A DNA stretch of 64,000 bases from Mariniflexile sp. AS56 (GTDB taxonomy: Bacteria; Bacteroidota; Bacteroidia; Flavobacteriales; Flavobacteriaceae), in assembly GCF_030552475.1 (NCBI RefSeq), contig NZ_JAUPED010000001.1, positions 434,001 through 498,000 on the forward strand. Reading direction: 5' to 3'. The notes below the pieces were generated by a model. That model did not search any database. It worked only from the letters and a program-made list of their open reading frames with translations, and was not told the DNA's origin. The number at the start of each line of letters is the position of its first letter. The stretch's first letter is position 1. The position numbers were made by a program, and so were the translations under genes. Shown piece by piece: positions 16,324 to 25,681 of the stretch.

Positions 16324-17631
16324 TTAGTTGTCTTGCAACATATCTATTAATAATGCTGCACTCCATGAAAAATCATTTCCGCCGTAACCTGCATTGCCAT
16401 CTTTATAGACTTCTTTACGGGAATCAAAATACTCATAAAATCCAGCTTTCTCAATAATTTCAACAGTATCTGCCTTTACACGTTTCGCAATATCCATATA
16501 ACCATAATTTTTCAATCCGTAATAAAGTGCCCAATTAAGGTTTACCCAAACAGGACCACGCCAATATTTTTTAGGATTGAAGCGATCGCTTGTAGGGTCG
16601 AAAGACGCACATAAATATTGATTGTCATTCCCAAATTTCTCCATCATAACGTTCACCAACGATGCGGCTTGTTCTTTACTAGGAATGTTTGCAAATAAAG
16701 GTGAAAACGATGAAGATGAAATAAACCTTAACGGCTTCTCATTTCTTAAATCATAATGAACATAAACACCTAATTCACTATCAAATAATTTATCATTAAA
16801 ACTTTTAACCGCTTTATCTTGCCACTTTTGAAGTTGACTAACTTTAGCGTCATGACCTCCAATAAGTTGGTATAAATCTATTAAACTTTGATTCGATTTA
16901 ATAAGCATGGAATTAAAAAGCGGATCTTGCACCAAGAACGGTGATAATTCGGCTATTTTTTCATCCTTATAATTATGTTCTTTGGCAATATCGATAATAT
17001 ATAAATAATGATCGTACTCCCTTTTTGAAGGACGTTGAGACGCATCAACATGTGTTGTATCACGACGTTCGAATGTATATTCTGGCGGATTCATTGTCTC
17101 CCAAATATCATCCCAAATAGGTGAATTATCGGTACCAGATTCCCAGTTATGGTATATATACACCAAGCCTTCGTTTTTTGGATCTCTATTAGTATAGAAG
17201 TATTCGTGGTTAAAATAAACCTTATCGATAACGCTTTCTATAAATTTTAAAGTCGCTTTTTTATCGGTGCTTATTCGATACATATCTTGCAGCACAAAAC
17301 CGGTAACAGGGGGTTGCGTCATCCCTGTTGATTTGTATTTTTTTGAAGCCTGTGCACTTAAATCTGAACGATGAAAATCGGGTCCTGGAAAATACGTATC
17401 GGTATCTGTATGAAATATAATGTGAGGTAAAAACCCATTATCCCATTGGGAATCTAATAAGGTTTCTATTTCTTTTTCAGCTTTTGGCATATCAAAATGC
17501 GCAAAACCAATGGCTATAAAGCCAGAATCCCAGAACCATTGGAACGGATATAAATTGGCACAAGGCACACTAAAACCATCTTTCCAGTTATTATTTAGTA
17601 CTTCTATCGCTTTATTTTGTAAATCTTTCAT
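16324..17631 (-). CDS. GH63-like (MGH1-like) glycoside hydrolase, probable hexosylglycerate hydrolase
   Basis: I choose ATG 17631 (MKDLQNKAIEVL), giving 435 residues; an ATG at 17664 lies inside a strong hairpin. The (alpha/alpha)6-barrel pattern resembles the bacterial GH63 mannosylglycerate/glucosylglycerate hydrolases: PFQWFWDSGF near 29-38, HNWESGTDNSP at 161-171 with candidate acid Asp168, KKYWRGPVWVNLNWALY near 354-370, and GFYEYFD with candidate base Glu400. The size is typical for those enzymes. There is no signal peptide, so it is cytoplasmic. The operon partner glycerate kinase supports a hexosyl-glycerate substrate. Trehalase-like or another alpha-glycosidase activity remains possible. 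Confidence 0.75.
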   Translation of the reverse strand: MKDLQNKAIEVLNNNWKDGFSVPCANLYPFQWFWDSGFIAIGFAHFDMPKAEKEIETLLDSQWDNGFLPHIIFHTDTDTYFPGPDFHRSDLSAQASKKYKSTGMTQPPVTGFVLQDMYRISTDKKATLKFIESVIDKVYFNHEYFYTNRDPKNEGLVYIYHNWESGTDNSPIWDDIWETMNPPEYTFERRDTTHVDASQRPSKREYDHYLYIIDIAKEHNYKDEKIAELSPFLVQDPLFNSMLIKSNQSLIDLYQLIGGHDAKVSQLQKWQDKAVKSFNDKLFDSELGVYVHYDLRNEKPLRFISSSSFSPLFANIPSKEQAASLVNVMMEKFGNDNQYLCASFDPTSDRFNPKKYWRGPVWVNLNWALYYGLKNYGYMDIAKRVKADTVEIIEKAGFYEYFDSRKEVYKDGNAGYGGNDFSWSAALLIDMLQDN

Positions 17632-17650
17632 CTTATATATTTTTAAATAT

Positions 17651-17688
17651 AACGCATCACTCACACTCTCAAAAGTGAGCGATGCGTT
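17651..17688 (-). promoter_or_regulatory. Intercistronic hairpin between receptor and glycosidase genes
   Basis: On the minus strand AACGCATCGCTCAC pairs with GTGAGTGATGCGTT, a 14-bp stem with one G-U pair and a 10-base loop. It is not followed by a long T run, so it could be a weak terminator, a partial attenuator or an mRNA-stabilising element. It would allow the receptor to be expressed more strongly than the downstream genes. Confidence 0.7.
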
Positions 17689-17712
17689 AACAAACTAAAC
17701 AATCAAATAAAC

Positions 17713-20307
17713 TTAAAAATTAAATGTAGCGTTTAAGAATACGCGTGTTGGCAATATTGGTCGCCCAACAAAATACTCTTCTTCGGTTTGGTTATTGTTA
17801 AGTCTAGGAGACCCTTCAGTTACACCAGCCGAATTAAATAAATTATATACTTGAGCCCCTAAGCGTAACGATTCGCCATCTTCACCCACTGGGAATGTAT
17901 ACCCTAAGTTTAAGTTGGCAATACCGATAGCATCTAACTCGATACTATTAGAATCGTTTGTGAATTTCTTTCCTGTGTAGTTATAAACAAAGTTTCCGTC
18001 GAAAGCGGCGTTATCATAATCCAATCCAAAAGTTCCTAACACTTTAGGCTGTCTTCCTAGGTTGTTCCCTTCAAAATCCGGATTACTATCCGACTTCGTG
18101 ATTTCATGATCTTGAACAGATAGAGATCCTGAAAACGCATAGTTTTCAGCAAATTTCCATTTCCAAGTGGTTTCAATACCAAACGTTTTTGTGTTTTGAA
18201 TATCTACTTCTTCCACAAAGCCACCACCGGGCGCATTCACAAATGTTACATTTCTACGATCGTTCAGGGTAACACCGTAAAGCGCTGCCGTACCAGAGAA
18301 ATTACCTTGACCGTATTTAACACCTAATTCACCTTGAACTATTTTTTCACTATTGTATTCGTTAGGGTTTCCTAAACCATCAAACTTCACACTTCTAAGT
18401 TCTGGAAAAAAGTAACCTCTAGAAAAGTTTCCGTAAGCACTTAAATCATCATTTACTTTATAAAGTGCTGCAAGTGCGACTGCAAAATCGTTGGCAGATA
18501 CGTGACCTCTAGTCCATGTACCATTACCCCATCTTACATTATCTAAATTAGCAATACCGGTATCATCTACTAAATAAGACTCAGACCCTTCGCTTTCTAT
18601 ATCTCCAGAAGCTCTTTCATAACGCACACCGAAATCTAAATTCCAACGGTCTAGTTTAATTTCATCTGTAAAAAAGAAAGCCACTTTATTACTACTAATA
18701 TTTTTATTAGTGTAACCCGTTCCTCGGTTTGTAACCCCATTGATAGAATAACCTGAAAGCTCTACTAAATCTGGATTATTGTTATACTCCCCTAAATAGT
18801 TTGTAATTACATTAAAATCGCCAGCCTCAGATCTAGACATGTATGTACCGAATGTGAAGGTGTGAATATCTGAAATTTTAGTCATTTTAATATCGGCTAC
18901 CAACTCTTGTAACGGTCTGCTTCTGTCTAAAATTCTATTCTCAAATAATAAAGCATCTGAAGCTAATGGTTGCCCGTTAAGAGATGTAAAAGTCCCTGAC
19001 GTTAAACCTCTAGCAGCTAAATATTCCGCTTGAGTTTCTACGGCCTTCGCTCCAGAAACACCACTACCATCTAAAAACAAGTTAAATTGATGCTTGTATT
19101 TTGAGTATCTCAATTTTGCATCTAATTTTAAATCTTCAGAGAAATCATGCTTAAAGTTGGTTAAAAAATACCCACCTTTAGTTGCTACACCATCTTCAAT
19201 AGGAGACGTGTAAATACCATTCGGTGTTTTATAAGATATATCGGCAGCAGCAGCTGTTTGCAAGGTATATATTGTTTCACCATCATTGCCGTTTGGACGT
19301 TCTCTAGAACCACCTTGTAATGGGTAAGGTAGAAAGAATTGCACATTATCATCGATAAATTGACCCGACATCGTGATAGAACCATTTTTGGTTACTTGTT
19401 TAATATTACCTCTTAACTGAAAACCTTCGGTTGGTAACCCTGTTTTTATTGGGCCATCATCGTATCTATAAAATCCAGATAAAGCATAAAAGGTATTCGA
19501 ATTTTCGCCACCTAATGGACCACTTGTTAAAAACTCCCCTTTATATCTTGAATTAGAACCCACTTCTGTTCTAATAATATTTTTTGGGTTTGAAGTTCCT
19601 GTTACACTTGTATAGTTAATAATACCTGCTACAGAACCTACACCATATAATATAGAAGAACCACCACGTACAAACTCTAAACTTTTAATACCTAAATCGT
19701 TTCTAAAATAAACATCATGTGCAGATGAGTTTAAACCAAACGTACTTAAAACAGGCATCCCATCAATTTGTAACGGGTTGAATTGGTACTGTCCGCCAGA
19801 AGGCAAACCTCTTACAAAAATATTGGAAGCCACCTCACCACCACCACCTTCGGCAGTAATACCAGGTACGCTTACCAAAATATCGGCTTGACTACTTGTA
19901 TTTGTTTTTGATAATTCCTTAGCACCAAACGAAGTGATGGAAAGTGGCGTCTCTTTTTGAGAACGCGTCGAAGAAGTTGCAGTTAGTACCACTTCATCTA
20001 AAGTATTCCCACCTTCTTGCAACACAATTTGCATGGTAATTTTTGTACCAGTAAGTGTTATTGCTTTTTGGAAGGTACTGTACCCCAAATAAGATACTTG
20101 AATTTTTTGAGCACCATTTAAATTAGAAGAAAAACTGAAATTTCCATCAAAATCTGTCGTGGCACCAGATGTACTGCCCATAATTAAAATATTAGCCCCT
20201 GGAACTGGCACCCCAGAATTGTCTTTTACAGTACCCGTAATTTCGGTTTGCGCAAGCATTGCAGAAACACTAAACAAACACACTAGAGTAAAAATGATTT
20301 TTTTCAT
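17713..20307 (-). CDS. TonB-dependent receptor with carboxypeptidase-regulatory-like domain
   Basis: The 864-residue protein has a signal peptide (cleavage near MLAQ), a CarboxypepD_reg-like domain at about 22-105, a plug domain at about 120-230 (ITSFGAKELSKTNT, VRGLPSGG, IDGMPV) and a beta-barrel ending in aromatic VFLNATFNF. It imports a ligand across the outer membrane using TonB energy. No SusD partner is present, which argues for a small solute rather than an oligosaccharide. It is the first gene of the run with the glycosidase, symporter and glycerate kinase, and a LacI regulator is transcribed divergently, so it is probably the outer-membrane importer of that locus. Confidence 0.9.
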   Translation of the reverse strand: MKKIIFTLVCLFSVSAMLAQTEITGTVKDNSGVPVPGANILIMGSTSGATTDFDGNFSFSSNLNGAQKIQVSYLGYSTFQKAITLTGTKITMQIVLQEGGNTLDEVVLTATSSTRSQKETPLSITSFGAKELSKTNTSSQADILVSVPGITAEGGGGEVASNIFVRGLPSGGQYQFNPLQIDGMPVLSTFGLNSSAHDVYFRNDLGIKSLEFVRGGSSILYGVGSVAGIINYTSVTGTSNPKNIIRTEVGSNSRYKGEFLTSGPLGGENSNTFYALSGFYRYDDGPIKTGLPTEGFQLRGNIKQVTKNGSITMSGQFIDDNVQFFLPYPLQGGSRERPNGNDGETIYTLQTAAAADISYKTPNGIYTSPIEDGVATKGGYFLTNFKHDFSEDLKLDAKLRYSKYKHQFNLFLDGSGVSGAKAVETQAEYLAARGLTSGTFTSLNGQPLASDALLFENRILDRSRPLQELVADIKMTKISDIHTFTFGTYMSRSEAGDFNVITNYLGEYNNNPDLVELSGYSINGVTNRGTGYTNKNISSNKVAFFFTDEIKLDRWNLDFGVRYERASGDIESEGSESYLVDDTGIANLDNVRWGNGTWTRGHVSANDFAVALAALYKVNDDLSAYGNFSRGYFFPELRSVKFDGLGNPNEYNSEKIVQGELGVKYGQGNFSGTAALYGVTLNDRRNVTFVNAPGGGFVEEVDIQNTKTFGIETTWKWKFAENYAFSGSLSVQDHEITKSDSNPDFEGNNLGRQPKVLGTFGLDYDNAAFDGNFVYNYTGKKFTNDSNSIELDAIGIANLNLGYTFPVGEDGESLRLGAQVYNLFNSAGVTEGSPRLNNNQTEEEYFVGRPILPTRVFLNATFNF

Positions 20308-20388
20308 TATATTTAGAATTAGTTAATTTTATTGCTAAATAACTAAGAACCCTTCATTAAAACACCCGGAAAAACACCATATTTGTAT

Positions 20389-20412
20389 GCAAACGTTTGC
20401 GGGAACGATTGC
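20389..20412. promoter_or_regulatory. LacI-type operator, perfect palindrome plus degenerate copy
   Basis: GCAAACGTTTGC at 20389-20400 is a perfect 12-base palindrome with the central CG of LacI-family operators. It is directly followed by GGGAACGATTGC at 20401-20412, which matches 9 of 12 positions. The pair lies in the 129-base divergent region between the TonB-dependent receptor and the lacI-type gene and could control both. Confidence 0.8.
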
Positions 20413-20436
20413 AATTTAAATTAAATATAATTAGAA

Positions 20437-21459
20437 ATGAAAAAAGAGGTCACAACTCTAAAAAAACTAGCCAAAGAACTAAAGCTTTCAACCTCAACCA
20501 TTTCAAGAGCTTTAAACGATCATCATGATATAAGCGACGCAACCAAAGAACGCGTTAAGAAACTTGCGGCTGACTTAAACTATGTTCCAAATATCTTCGC
20601 TAAAGGCTTTCGTGCGCATAAAACAAACATTATAGGTGTGGTGGTTTCAAATGTCACCCATCATTATACCACTATTATTGTTCGGGGTATTCTCGAGGAA
20701 GCGGCCTCCAAGGGCTACAAGGTTATTATTTCAGAATCTAATAATGATATTGCTAAACAAACCGAAATGCTAAATACCATGATTCAATTTGGTGTAGATG
20801 GTATTTTGTTATCCCTATCTAAAATGACCCGCGATATAGATCATGTTCTTAAAATATTAGATACCATTCCGCTTATTTTATTCGATAAAGTATCAAGTAA
20901 AATACCTTGTACCCAAGTGGTAATTAATGATGAAGAAGCTGCCTACAATGCGGTTGAACACCTTATTAATGTTGGTAAAAAAAGAATCGCCATTATAAAG
21001 GAGTCTGAATTCTCATATAATTCTGAAAAACGTTATAAAGGTTATTTAAGAGCCTTAAAAGAGCACAACATTCCGGTAGATGAAAAAATTATATTAAGTT
21101 GTGATGACATTAATATGGAACAAGGTAAACGACTCACAAACATACTTCTAAGCTTAAAAGAAAAACCCGATGCCATTTTCGCTATTACTGATACGGCAGC
21201 TATTGGAGCTATAAAAACGCTTAATAAATTTAACATAAGCATACCTGAAGACATTGCTGTAGTTGGTTTTAGCAACAATGTAAACTCTACAATTATAGAA
21301 CCTCAGCTCACCACCATAGACCAACCTGGTTATAGAATAGGGCAAACAGCCGTAAGTTTTCTAGTCGATGAAATAAATGCCCCAAATACTGTTTTAATAA
21401 ACAAAACCATTGAAATAAAAACAAACCTCATCATTAGAGCTTCTAGCTTTAAAATTTAA
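20437..21459 (+). CDS. LacI-family transcriptional regulator
   Basis: This 340-residue protein begins with a LacI helix-turn-helix ([20 protein letters not shown], about 7-26) and hinge helix. A periplasmic-binding-protein-like effector domain follows ([43 protein letters not shown]). It is divergent from the TonB-dependent receptor with a palindromic operator between them, so it probably represses the locus until the solute or a breakdown product binds. The effector is unknown. It is the last gene of the inserted locus before uppP. Confidence 0.93.
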   Translation: MKKEVTTLKKLAKELKLSTSTISRALNDHHDISDATKERVKKLAADLNYVPNIFAKGFRAHKTNIIGVVVSNVTHHYTTIIVRGILEEAASKGYKVIISESNNDIAKQTEMLNTMIQFGVDGILLSLSKMTRDIDHVLKILDTIPLILFDKVSSKIPCTQVVINDEEAAYNAVEHLINVGKKRIAIIKESEFSYNSEKRYKGYLRALKEHNIPVDEKIILSCDDINMEQGKRLTNILLSLKEKPDAIFAITDTAAIGAIKTLNKFNISIPEDIAVVGFSNNVNSTIIEPQLTTIDQPGYRIGQTAVSFLVDEINAPNTVLINKTIEIKTNLIIRASSFKI

Positions 21460-21504
21460 CCTGATTCATGACAAAAATTTAATTTATAATAGCTTATATT
21501 TTAA

Positions 21505-21512
21505 TACATTTG
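21505..21512 (+). promoter_or_regulatory. Candidate -7 box for uppP-truB
   Basis: TACATTTG followed by CCCCC matches TAnnTTTG and ends only 5 bases before the uppP ATG. If used, the transcript would be leaderless or nearly so. No convincing TTG -33 element is visible. It would give uppP its own promoter after separation from ftsX. Confidence 0.4.
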
Positions 21513-21517
21513 CCCCC

Positions 21518-22330
21518 ATGAATTATATTGAAGCTGTCATTTTAGCCATCATAGAGGGCATTACAGAATACTTACCTATTTCATCTACAGGGCATATGAT
21601 TATTGCATCGTCCTTTATGAAAATAGCAGGAGACGATTTTACAAAACTTTTCACCATTGTGATTCAATTAGGCGCTATTCTATCTGTAGTGGTTTTATAT
21701 TGGAAACGCTTTTTTCAAAGTTTAGACTTTTATTTCAAACTCTTAGTCGCTTTTATTCCAGCCGTTGTTTTAGGATTGCTTCTAAATGATGTGATAGATA
21801 GCTTATTAGAAAGCCCCATAGTTGTTGCCATCACCTTAATTCTAGGAGGTATTCTATTGTTAAAAGTGGACGATTGGTTTAAAGCCAACGAAGTTCACGA
21901 CGACGCAAACCCAGACGCTCACACAAAAATAAGTTACGCCACGGCGTTAAAAATTGGTTTTTTTCAATGCCTTGCCATGATTCCTGGAACTTCGCGCAGT
22001 GGCGCTAGTATTGTGGGTGGAATGACACAAAAACTAAACAGAAAAACAGCCGCGGAATTTTCATTCTTCTTAGCCGTTCCAACCATGTTTGGTGCCACCG
22101 CTAAAAAACTATATGATTATTATAAAGCAGGCTTCACCCTGAGTAGCGAACAAATAAACTACCTTATTATTGGAAATGTGTTAGCCTTTATTGTGGCTTT
22201 AATTGCCATAAAATCGTTTATAGATTATTTAAGTAAAAAAGGTTTTAAAGTTTTTGGTTATTACCGTATTATACTTGGTATCGCATTATTATTCATTCAT
22301 TTTTTCATCTATAAATTAACCATTGTTTAA
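21518..22330 (+). CDS. uppP: Undecaprenyl-diphosphatase
   Basis: The 270-residue membrane protein has both catalytic signatures of the UppP/BacA family: [14 protein letters not shown] at 13-26 and PGTSRSG at 156-162. It recycles undecaprenyl pyrophosphate to the monophosphate for peptidoglycan and glycan synthesis at the inner membrane. Its stop overlaps the truB start by one base (TAATG), so the two are translationally coupled. Confidence 0.96.
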   Translation: MNYIEAVILAIIEGITEYLPISSTGHMIIASSFMKIAGDDFTKLFTIVIQLGAILSVVVLYWKRFFQSLDFYFKLLVAFIPAVVLGLLLNDVIDSLLESPIVVAITLILGGILLLKVDDWFKANEVHDDANPDAHTKISYATALKIGFFQCLAMIPGTSRSGASIVGGMTQKLNRKTAAEFSFFLAVPTMFGATAKKLYDYYKAGFTLSSEQINYLIIGNVLAFIVALIAIKSFIDYLSKKGFKVFGYYRIILGIALLFIHFFIYKLTIV

Positions 22331-23025
22331 TGCTAAACGTTGAAGATTATCTATCTGGCCAAGTACTATTAATTGACAAACCGCTACACTGGACGTCGTT
22401 TCAAGTGGTTAACAAATTACGCTGGGAAATTAGACAGGCTTTTAAAATAAAAAAAATAAAAGTAGGTCATGCAGGCACTTTAGATCCGTTGGCTACAGGC
22501 TTGTTAGTTATTTGTACCGGTAAAATGACCAAAGAAATCGATTCATTTCAAGCACAAATAAAAGAATACATAGGTACTATTGTTTTAGGAGGCACTACCC
22601 CTTCATTCGATTTAGAAACCGAAATAAATGAAACCTTTCCAACCAGCCATATTACCGAGGCTTTAATTAAAGAAACTACGGCACAATTTACGGGCGAAAT
22701 TCAGCAATATCCACCTGTTTTTTCAGCTATAAAAAAAGATGGAAAGCGTTTATATGAATTTGCGCGCGCTGGTGAAGAGGTAGAAATTAAACCAAGAACC
22801 GTACATATTTCAGAATTTGAAATCACCCATATTGATGGTTCTAATATTGACTTTAGAGTAGTTTGCAGCAAAGGTACTTACATACGTTCGTTGGCTAATG
22901 ATTTTGGTAAAGCCTTACAATCTGGTGGACACTTATCAGCTTTAAGACGCACCAAAATTGGCGATTTTCATGTAGATCATGGTGTTACTGTAGAAACTTT
23001 TATTAAAAACATTGCTTCGGAATAA
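22330..23025 (+). CDS. truB: tRNA pseudouridine(55) synthase
   Basis: The protein has 231 residues. The TruB motif GHAGTLDPLATGLL contains the catalytic Asp52, and the downstream KDGKRLYEFARAG and CSKGTYIRSLANDFG segments are family-typical. It converts U55 of the T-arm of elongator tRNAs to pseudouridine. It is shorter than the E. coli enzyme because the C-terminal PUA extension is missing, as is usual in this phylum. It is coupled to uppP by a one-base overlap. Confidence 0.95.
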   Translation: MLNVEDYLSGQVLLIDKPLHWTSFQVVNKLRWEIRQAFKIKKIKVGHAGTLDPLATGLLVICTGKMTKEIDSFQAQIKEYIGTIVLGGTTPSFDLETEINETFPTSHITEALIKETTAQFTGEIQQYPPVFSAIKKDGKRLYEFARAGEEVEIKPRTVHISEFEITHIDGSNIDFRVVCSKGTYIRSLANDFGKALQSGGHLSALRRTKIGDFHVDHGVTVETFIKNIASE

Positions 23026-23055
23026 TTGTTGATGTTTGTTTCTTCATAAAAACGA

Positions 23056-23610
23056 ATGTTTATGAAGCGTATTTACCTCCTGTTTGGTATCGTATTTTCC
23101 ATGTCTCTTGTTTCATTTTCACAAATTGAAAACGAAAAAACACACGGTATTTACTATAAAGTGTCTTTAGCGACTACGCTATCTATAAACAAAGCATATA
23201 CTTTAGACCAAGATGATGATTCTGGGCCACTTATTAACCCCAGCGCCTTGTTTGTTAACAATACTATTGGTTATCAATTTGACCAACGCACCATGATTGG
23301 GCTTAATTTTGAATACAACTACCACTCACAAGAAGGTCTTCATTTCTTCCCCACCTATTTACACCTTCAACATAATATCATAGTAGATGATACCAATGTA
23401 TTTGTACGTGGTGGTTACGGCACACTTCTAGGCATGGGAAAATCGTTTGAAAAAGGAAACATGTATAAACTAGGCGTAGGAATTCAAGAGGTGTTTATGA
23501 ACAGCAACTCCCTACATTTCGGTTTAGATTTTACTCGAAAACGTTTTGGCTATAGAACCTTAGAAGGCTTATCGAGTGTATCTATTTTCTTGGAATTCAT
23601 GTTACTTTAA
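23056..23610 (+). CDS. Small outer-membrane beta-barrel protein, unknown function
   Basis: The 184-residue protein has a signal peptide (MKRIYLLFGIVFSMSL, cleavage near SFSQ). The mature part has alternating hydrophobic strands such as TIGYQFDQRTMIGLNFEYNY and ends SIFLEFMLL, typical of an 8-stranded outer-membrane barrel. I do not recognise a named family. It follows truB by 30 bases and may be cotranscribed. The ATG at 23056 or the one at 23062 could be used. Confidence 0.7.
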   Translation: MFMKRIYLLFGIVFSMSLVSFSQIENEKTHGIYYKVSLATTLSINKAYTLDQDDDSGPLINPSALFVNNTIGYQFDQRTMIGLNFEYNYHSQEGLHFFPTYLHLQHNIIVDDTNVFVRGGYGTLLGMGKSFEKGNMYKLGVGIQEVFMNSNSLHFGLDFTRKRFGYRTLEGLSSVSIFLEFMLL

Positions 23611-23665
23611 ACTTTTTGTGTTATTTTGTCGTATATAGTTATGTATTTCACATAAAACAATCTAT

Positions 23666-24388
23666 TTGCGCCTAACAGATCAACATAAAGCCTTATTAAT
23701 TACTGTTCTTATCTCAGGAACGGTGCTATTAACCGTTTTTAATATCAACTTAAAAAACATCGAGGAGGCAGTTACTGAAAGCTACTACGAAATAGAACCT
23801 GAAAAAGCACCCACCGAAGAAGAACAGAAAATCATCGAGGCCTTAGAGAAACAAAACAGCAGTAAGGCTGAAACCAATAGCGCTTTTAACGAAACCGATA
23901 AAACCAAACATTTTGCACAGGCCTACAAGCAAATTGCTCCGCCCGAAGATTATGTACCATCTTCTAGCGAGGAAAACGATGGGGAAGCTGATGAATCGAA
24001 TAGCTTTGGCGCAAACAAGCCTATAAAACCGGCTGTAAACAAAGAAGAACTATCATCCTACAGCAAAGTAAACGATTTACTAAAACAGCAACAAAACACG
24101 GGTGTTAACACCAAAAGCACCATTAGCTTTTCATTGGTTAACAGAAAAAAAGTATACATTCCTATACCCGTTTATTTATGCGAGGAAGACGGCAAAATAG
24201 TTATAAACATTACCGTGAATGCTAATGGCAGTGTGATAGACACCTATGTAAACAACGCTTCAAATTCTAAAAACGCCTGTTTAATTGAACACGCCTTAGA
24301 GTATGCTAAAAGTTCCCACTTTAGTGCCGATCCTTCTAAAAAGACACAAATAGGCTCAATAACCTTTACCTTTATTGGCAAACACTAG
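23666..24388 (+). CDS. TonB-like energy transducer protein
   Basis: The 240-residue protein has one N-terminal transmembrane helix (ALLITVLISGTVLLTVFNI, about 9-27). An acidic, Pro/Glu-rich periplasmic linker follows, then a C-terminal domain with IPIPVYLCEEDGKIVINITV and NANGSVIDTYV, the pattern of TonB C-terminal domains. It would transmit proton-motive force to receptors. The start is a TTG (23666), the only codon that gives a sensible N terminus; no ATG lies upstream before a stop. Its last 17 bases overlap the convergent thioredoxin-like gene. Confidence 0.7.
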   Translation: MRLTDQHKALLITVLISGTVLLTVFNINLKNIEEAVTESYYEIEPEKAPTEEEQKIIEALEKQNSSKAETNSAFNETDKTKHFAQAYKQIAPPEDYVPSSSEENDGEADESNSFGANKPIKPAVNKEELSSYSKVNDLLKQQQNTGVNTKSTISFSLVNRKKVYIPIPVYLCEEDGKIVINITVNANGSVIDTYVNNASNSKNACLIEHALEYAKSSHFSADPSKKTQIGSITFTFIGKH

Positions 24389-24989
24389 GCTGTAATTCAC
24401 AAAGCACCTGGGTAACATCCTCAATAATATTCTGGCCTTTATTACTGTTATACCAATGCTGTAATTCCTCTTTAAATTCAGGAGTTAAAGCACCATGCTC
24501 TGCTTTATAATTATTTACAAGATTTGTAGCCTCACTCGGTCTTGGTCCATAACTATTCAGAACACGTTTTGTGCTATCATCAATCATAATAATTTTAGGT
24601 ATCGAGCGACTTCCGTTGGTTAAAAAAGCATCCATGAGTTCTGGGTTTTCATCACGAAGTACAATTTTCATGGTAATATGATTGTTTAATTCCGCTACTT
24701 TATTCAATACAGGCATTACATGTGCTGCATCGCCACACCAGCTTTCGGTAATAACCAACCAGGTCACTTTCGTTTCAAATTCAGCTAATAGTGCTTGGGA
24801 GGACTCCGATACTTTTACGGTTTTATCCCAACGGTTCATTCGCTTATTATTAAGTTTGGTATATCCCGCTAAAGCCTCCGTTTTCTCGTTCCCTGTTGTA
24901 GAGTCTTGATCAGCCAATTGCTTAACCAAGTCTCTGTATGCTGTATAAGTAATTCCGTTTTTTAAACTGTTTCCTATTATTGAATTCAT
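24372..24989 (-). CDS. Thioredoxin-family protein
   Basis: This 205-residue protein has a thioredoxin fold with the active-site-like sequence ITESWCGDAAH and the cis-Pro in SIPKIIMID. The second Cys of CxxC is replaced: the motif is WCGD, as in a common subgroup of bacterial thioredoxin-like proteins. It has no signal peptide, so it is cytoplasmic. A TAATTTTG box lies at 25015-25022 on the minus strand, upstream of the start. The substrate is unknown. Confidence 0.82.
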   Translation of the reverse strand: MNSIIGNSLKNGITYTAYRDLVKQLADQDSTTGNEKTEALAGYTKLNNKRMNRWDKTVKVSESSQALLAEFETKVTWLVITESWCGDAAHVMPVLNKVAELNNHITMKIVLRDENPELMDAFLTNGSRSIPKIIMIDDSTKRVLNSYGPRPSEATNLVNNYKAEHGALTPEFKEELQHWYNSNKGQNIIEDVTQVLCELQPSVCQ

Positions 24990-25090
24990 GCTGTTACCTT
25001 TAATTGAATAGACACAAAATTAGTACCTACTTGTTTTATATTAGATGATAATTGTCATACTTTTACTTTAAACCTTACAAATAAAACATA

Positions 25091-25657
25091 ATGTCTGAAA
25101 AGCACAAATGCGGTTGGTGTGTTGGCGATACCTTATATGAAGCATATCACGACCAGGAATGGGGTGTTCCTGTTTATGACGATGCCACCCTTTTTGAATT
25201 TTTAATTTTAGAAACATTTCAAGCAGGTTTAAGCTGGATTACCATTTTGCGTAAACGTGAAAATTTCAGAGCGGCTTTTGATGATTTTAATTACAAAAAA
25301 ATAGCCACTTATAAGCAAACTAAAATAGACGCCTTACTTCAAGACGCTGGTATTGTTCGAAATAAATTAAAAGTACAGTCCGCTATTACCAATGCCCAAT
25401 TGTTCATGAAAATACAAGAAGAATTTGGCAGTTTCAGCACTTACATCTGGAATTTTGTTGATGGCAAACCCATCAAAAATAAGGTTAAAATTTACAAAGA
25501 AGCACCGCCAACCACCGCTATAAGTGATGCTTTAAGCAAAGACCTAAAAAAACGCGGATTTAAATTTGTTGGTAGTACCGTTATATACGCTTTCATGCAA
25601 GCAACAGGTATGGTTAACGACCATGAAATGGCGTGTTATAGGTATGAGGAGGTTTGA
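25091..25657 (+). CDS. tag: DNA-3-methyladenine glycosylase I
   Basis: The protein has 188 residues and the family hallmarks: CGWC near the N terminus, YHDQEWGVP, FLILETFQAGLSW and the C-terminal NDHEMACYRY. The last, with the N-terminal Cys and His, completes the zinc site. It excises 3-methyladenine from alkylated DNA. It is a single gene bounded by the divergent thioredoxin-like gene and the convergent DUF779 gene. Confidence 0.95.
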   Translation: MSEKHKCGWCVGDTLYEAYHDQEWGVPVYDDATLFEFLILETFQAGLSWITILRKRENFRAAFDDFNYKKIATYKQTKIDALLQDAGIVRNKLKVQSAITNAQLFMKIQEEFGSFSTYIWNFVDGKPIKNKVKIYKEAPPTTAISDALSKDLKKRGFKFVGSTVIYAFMQATGMVNDHEMACYRYEEV

Positions 25658-25681
25658 TGTAAGCTCTTGATCACTACCACA

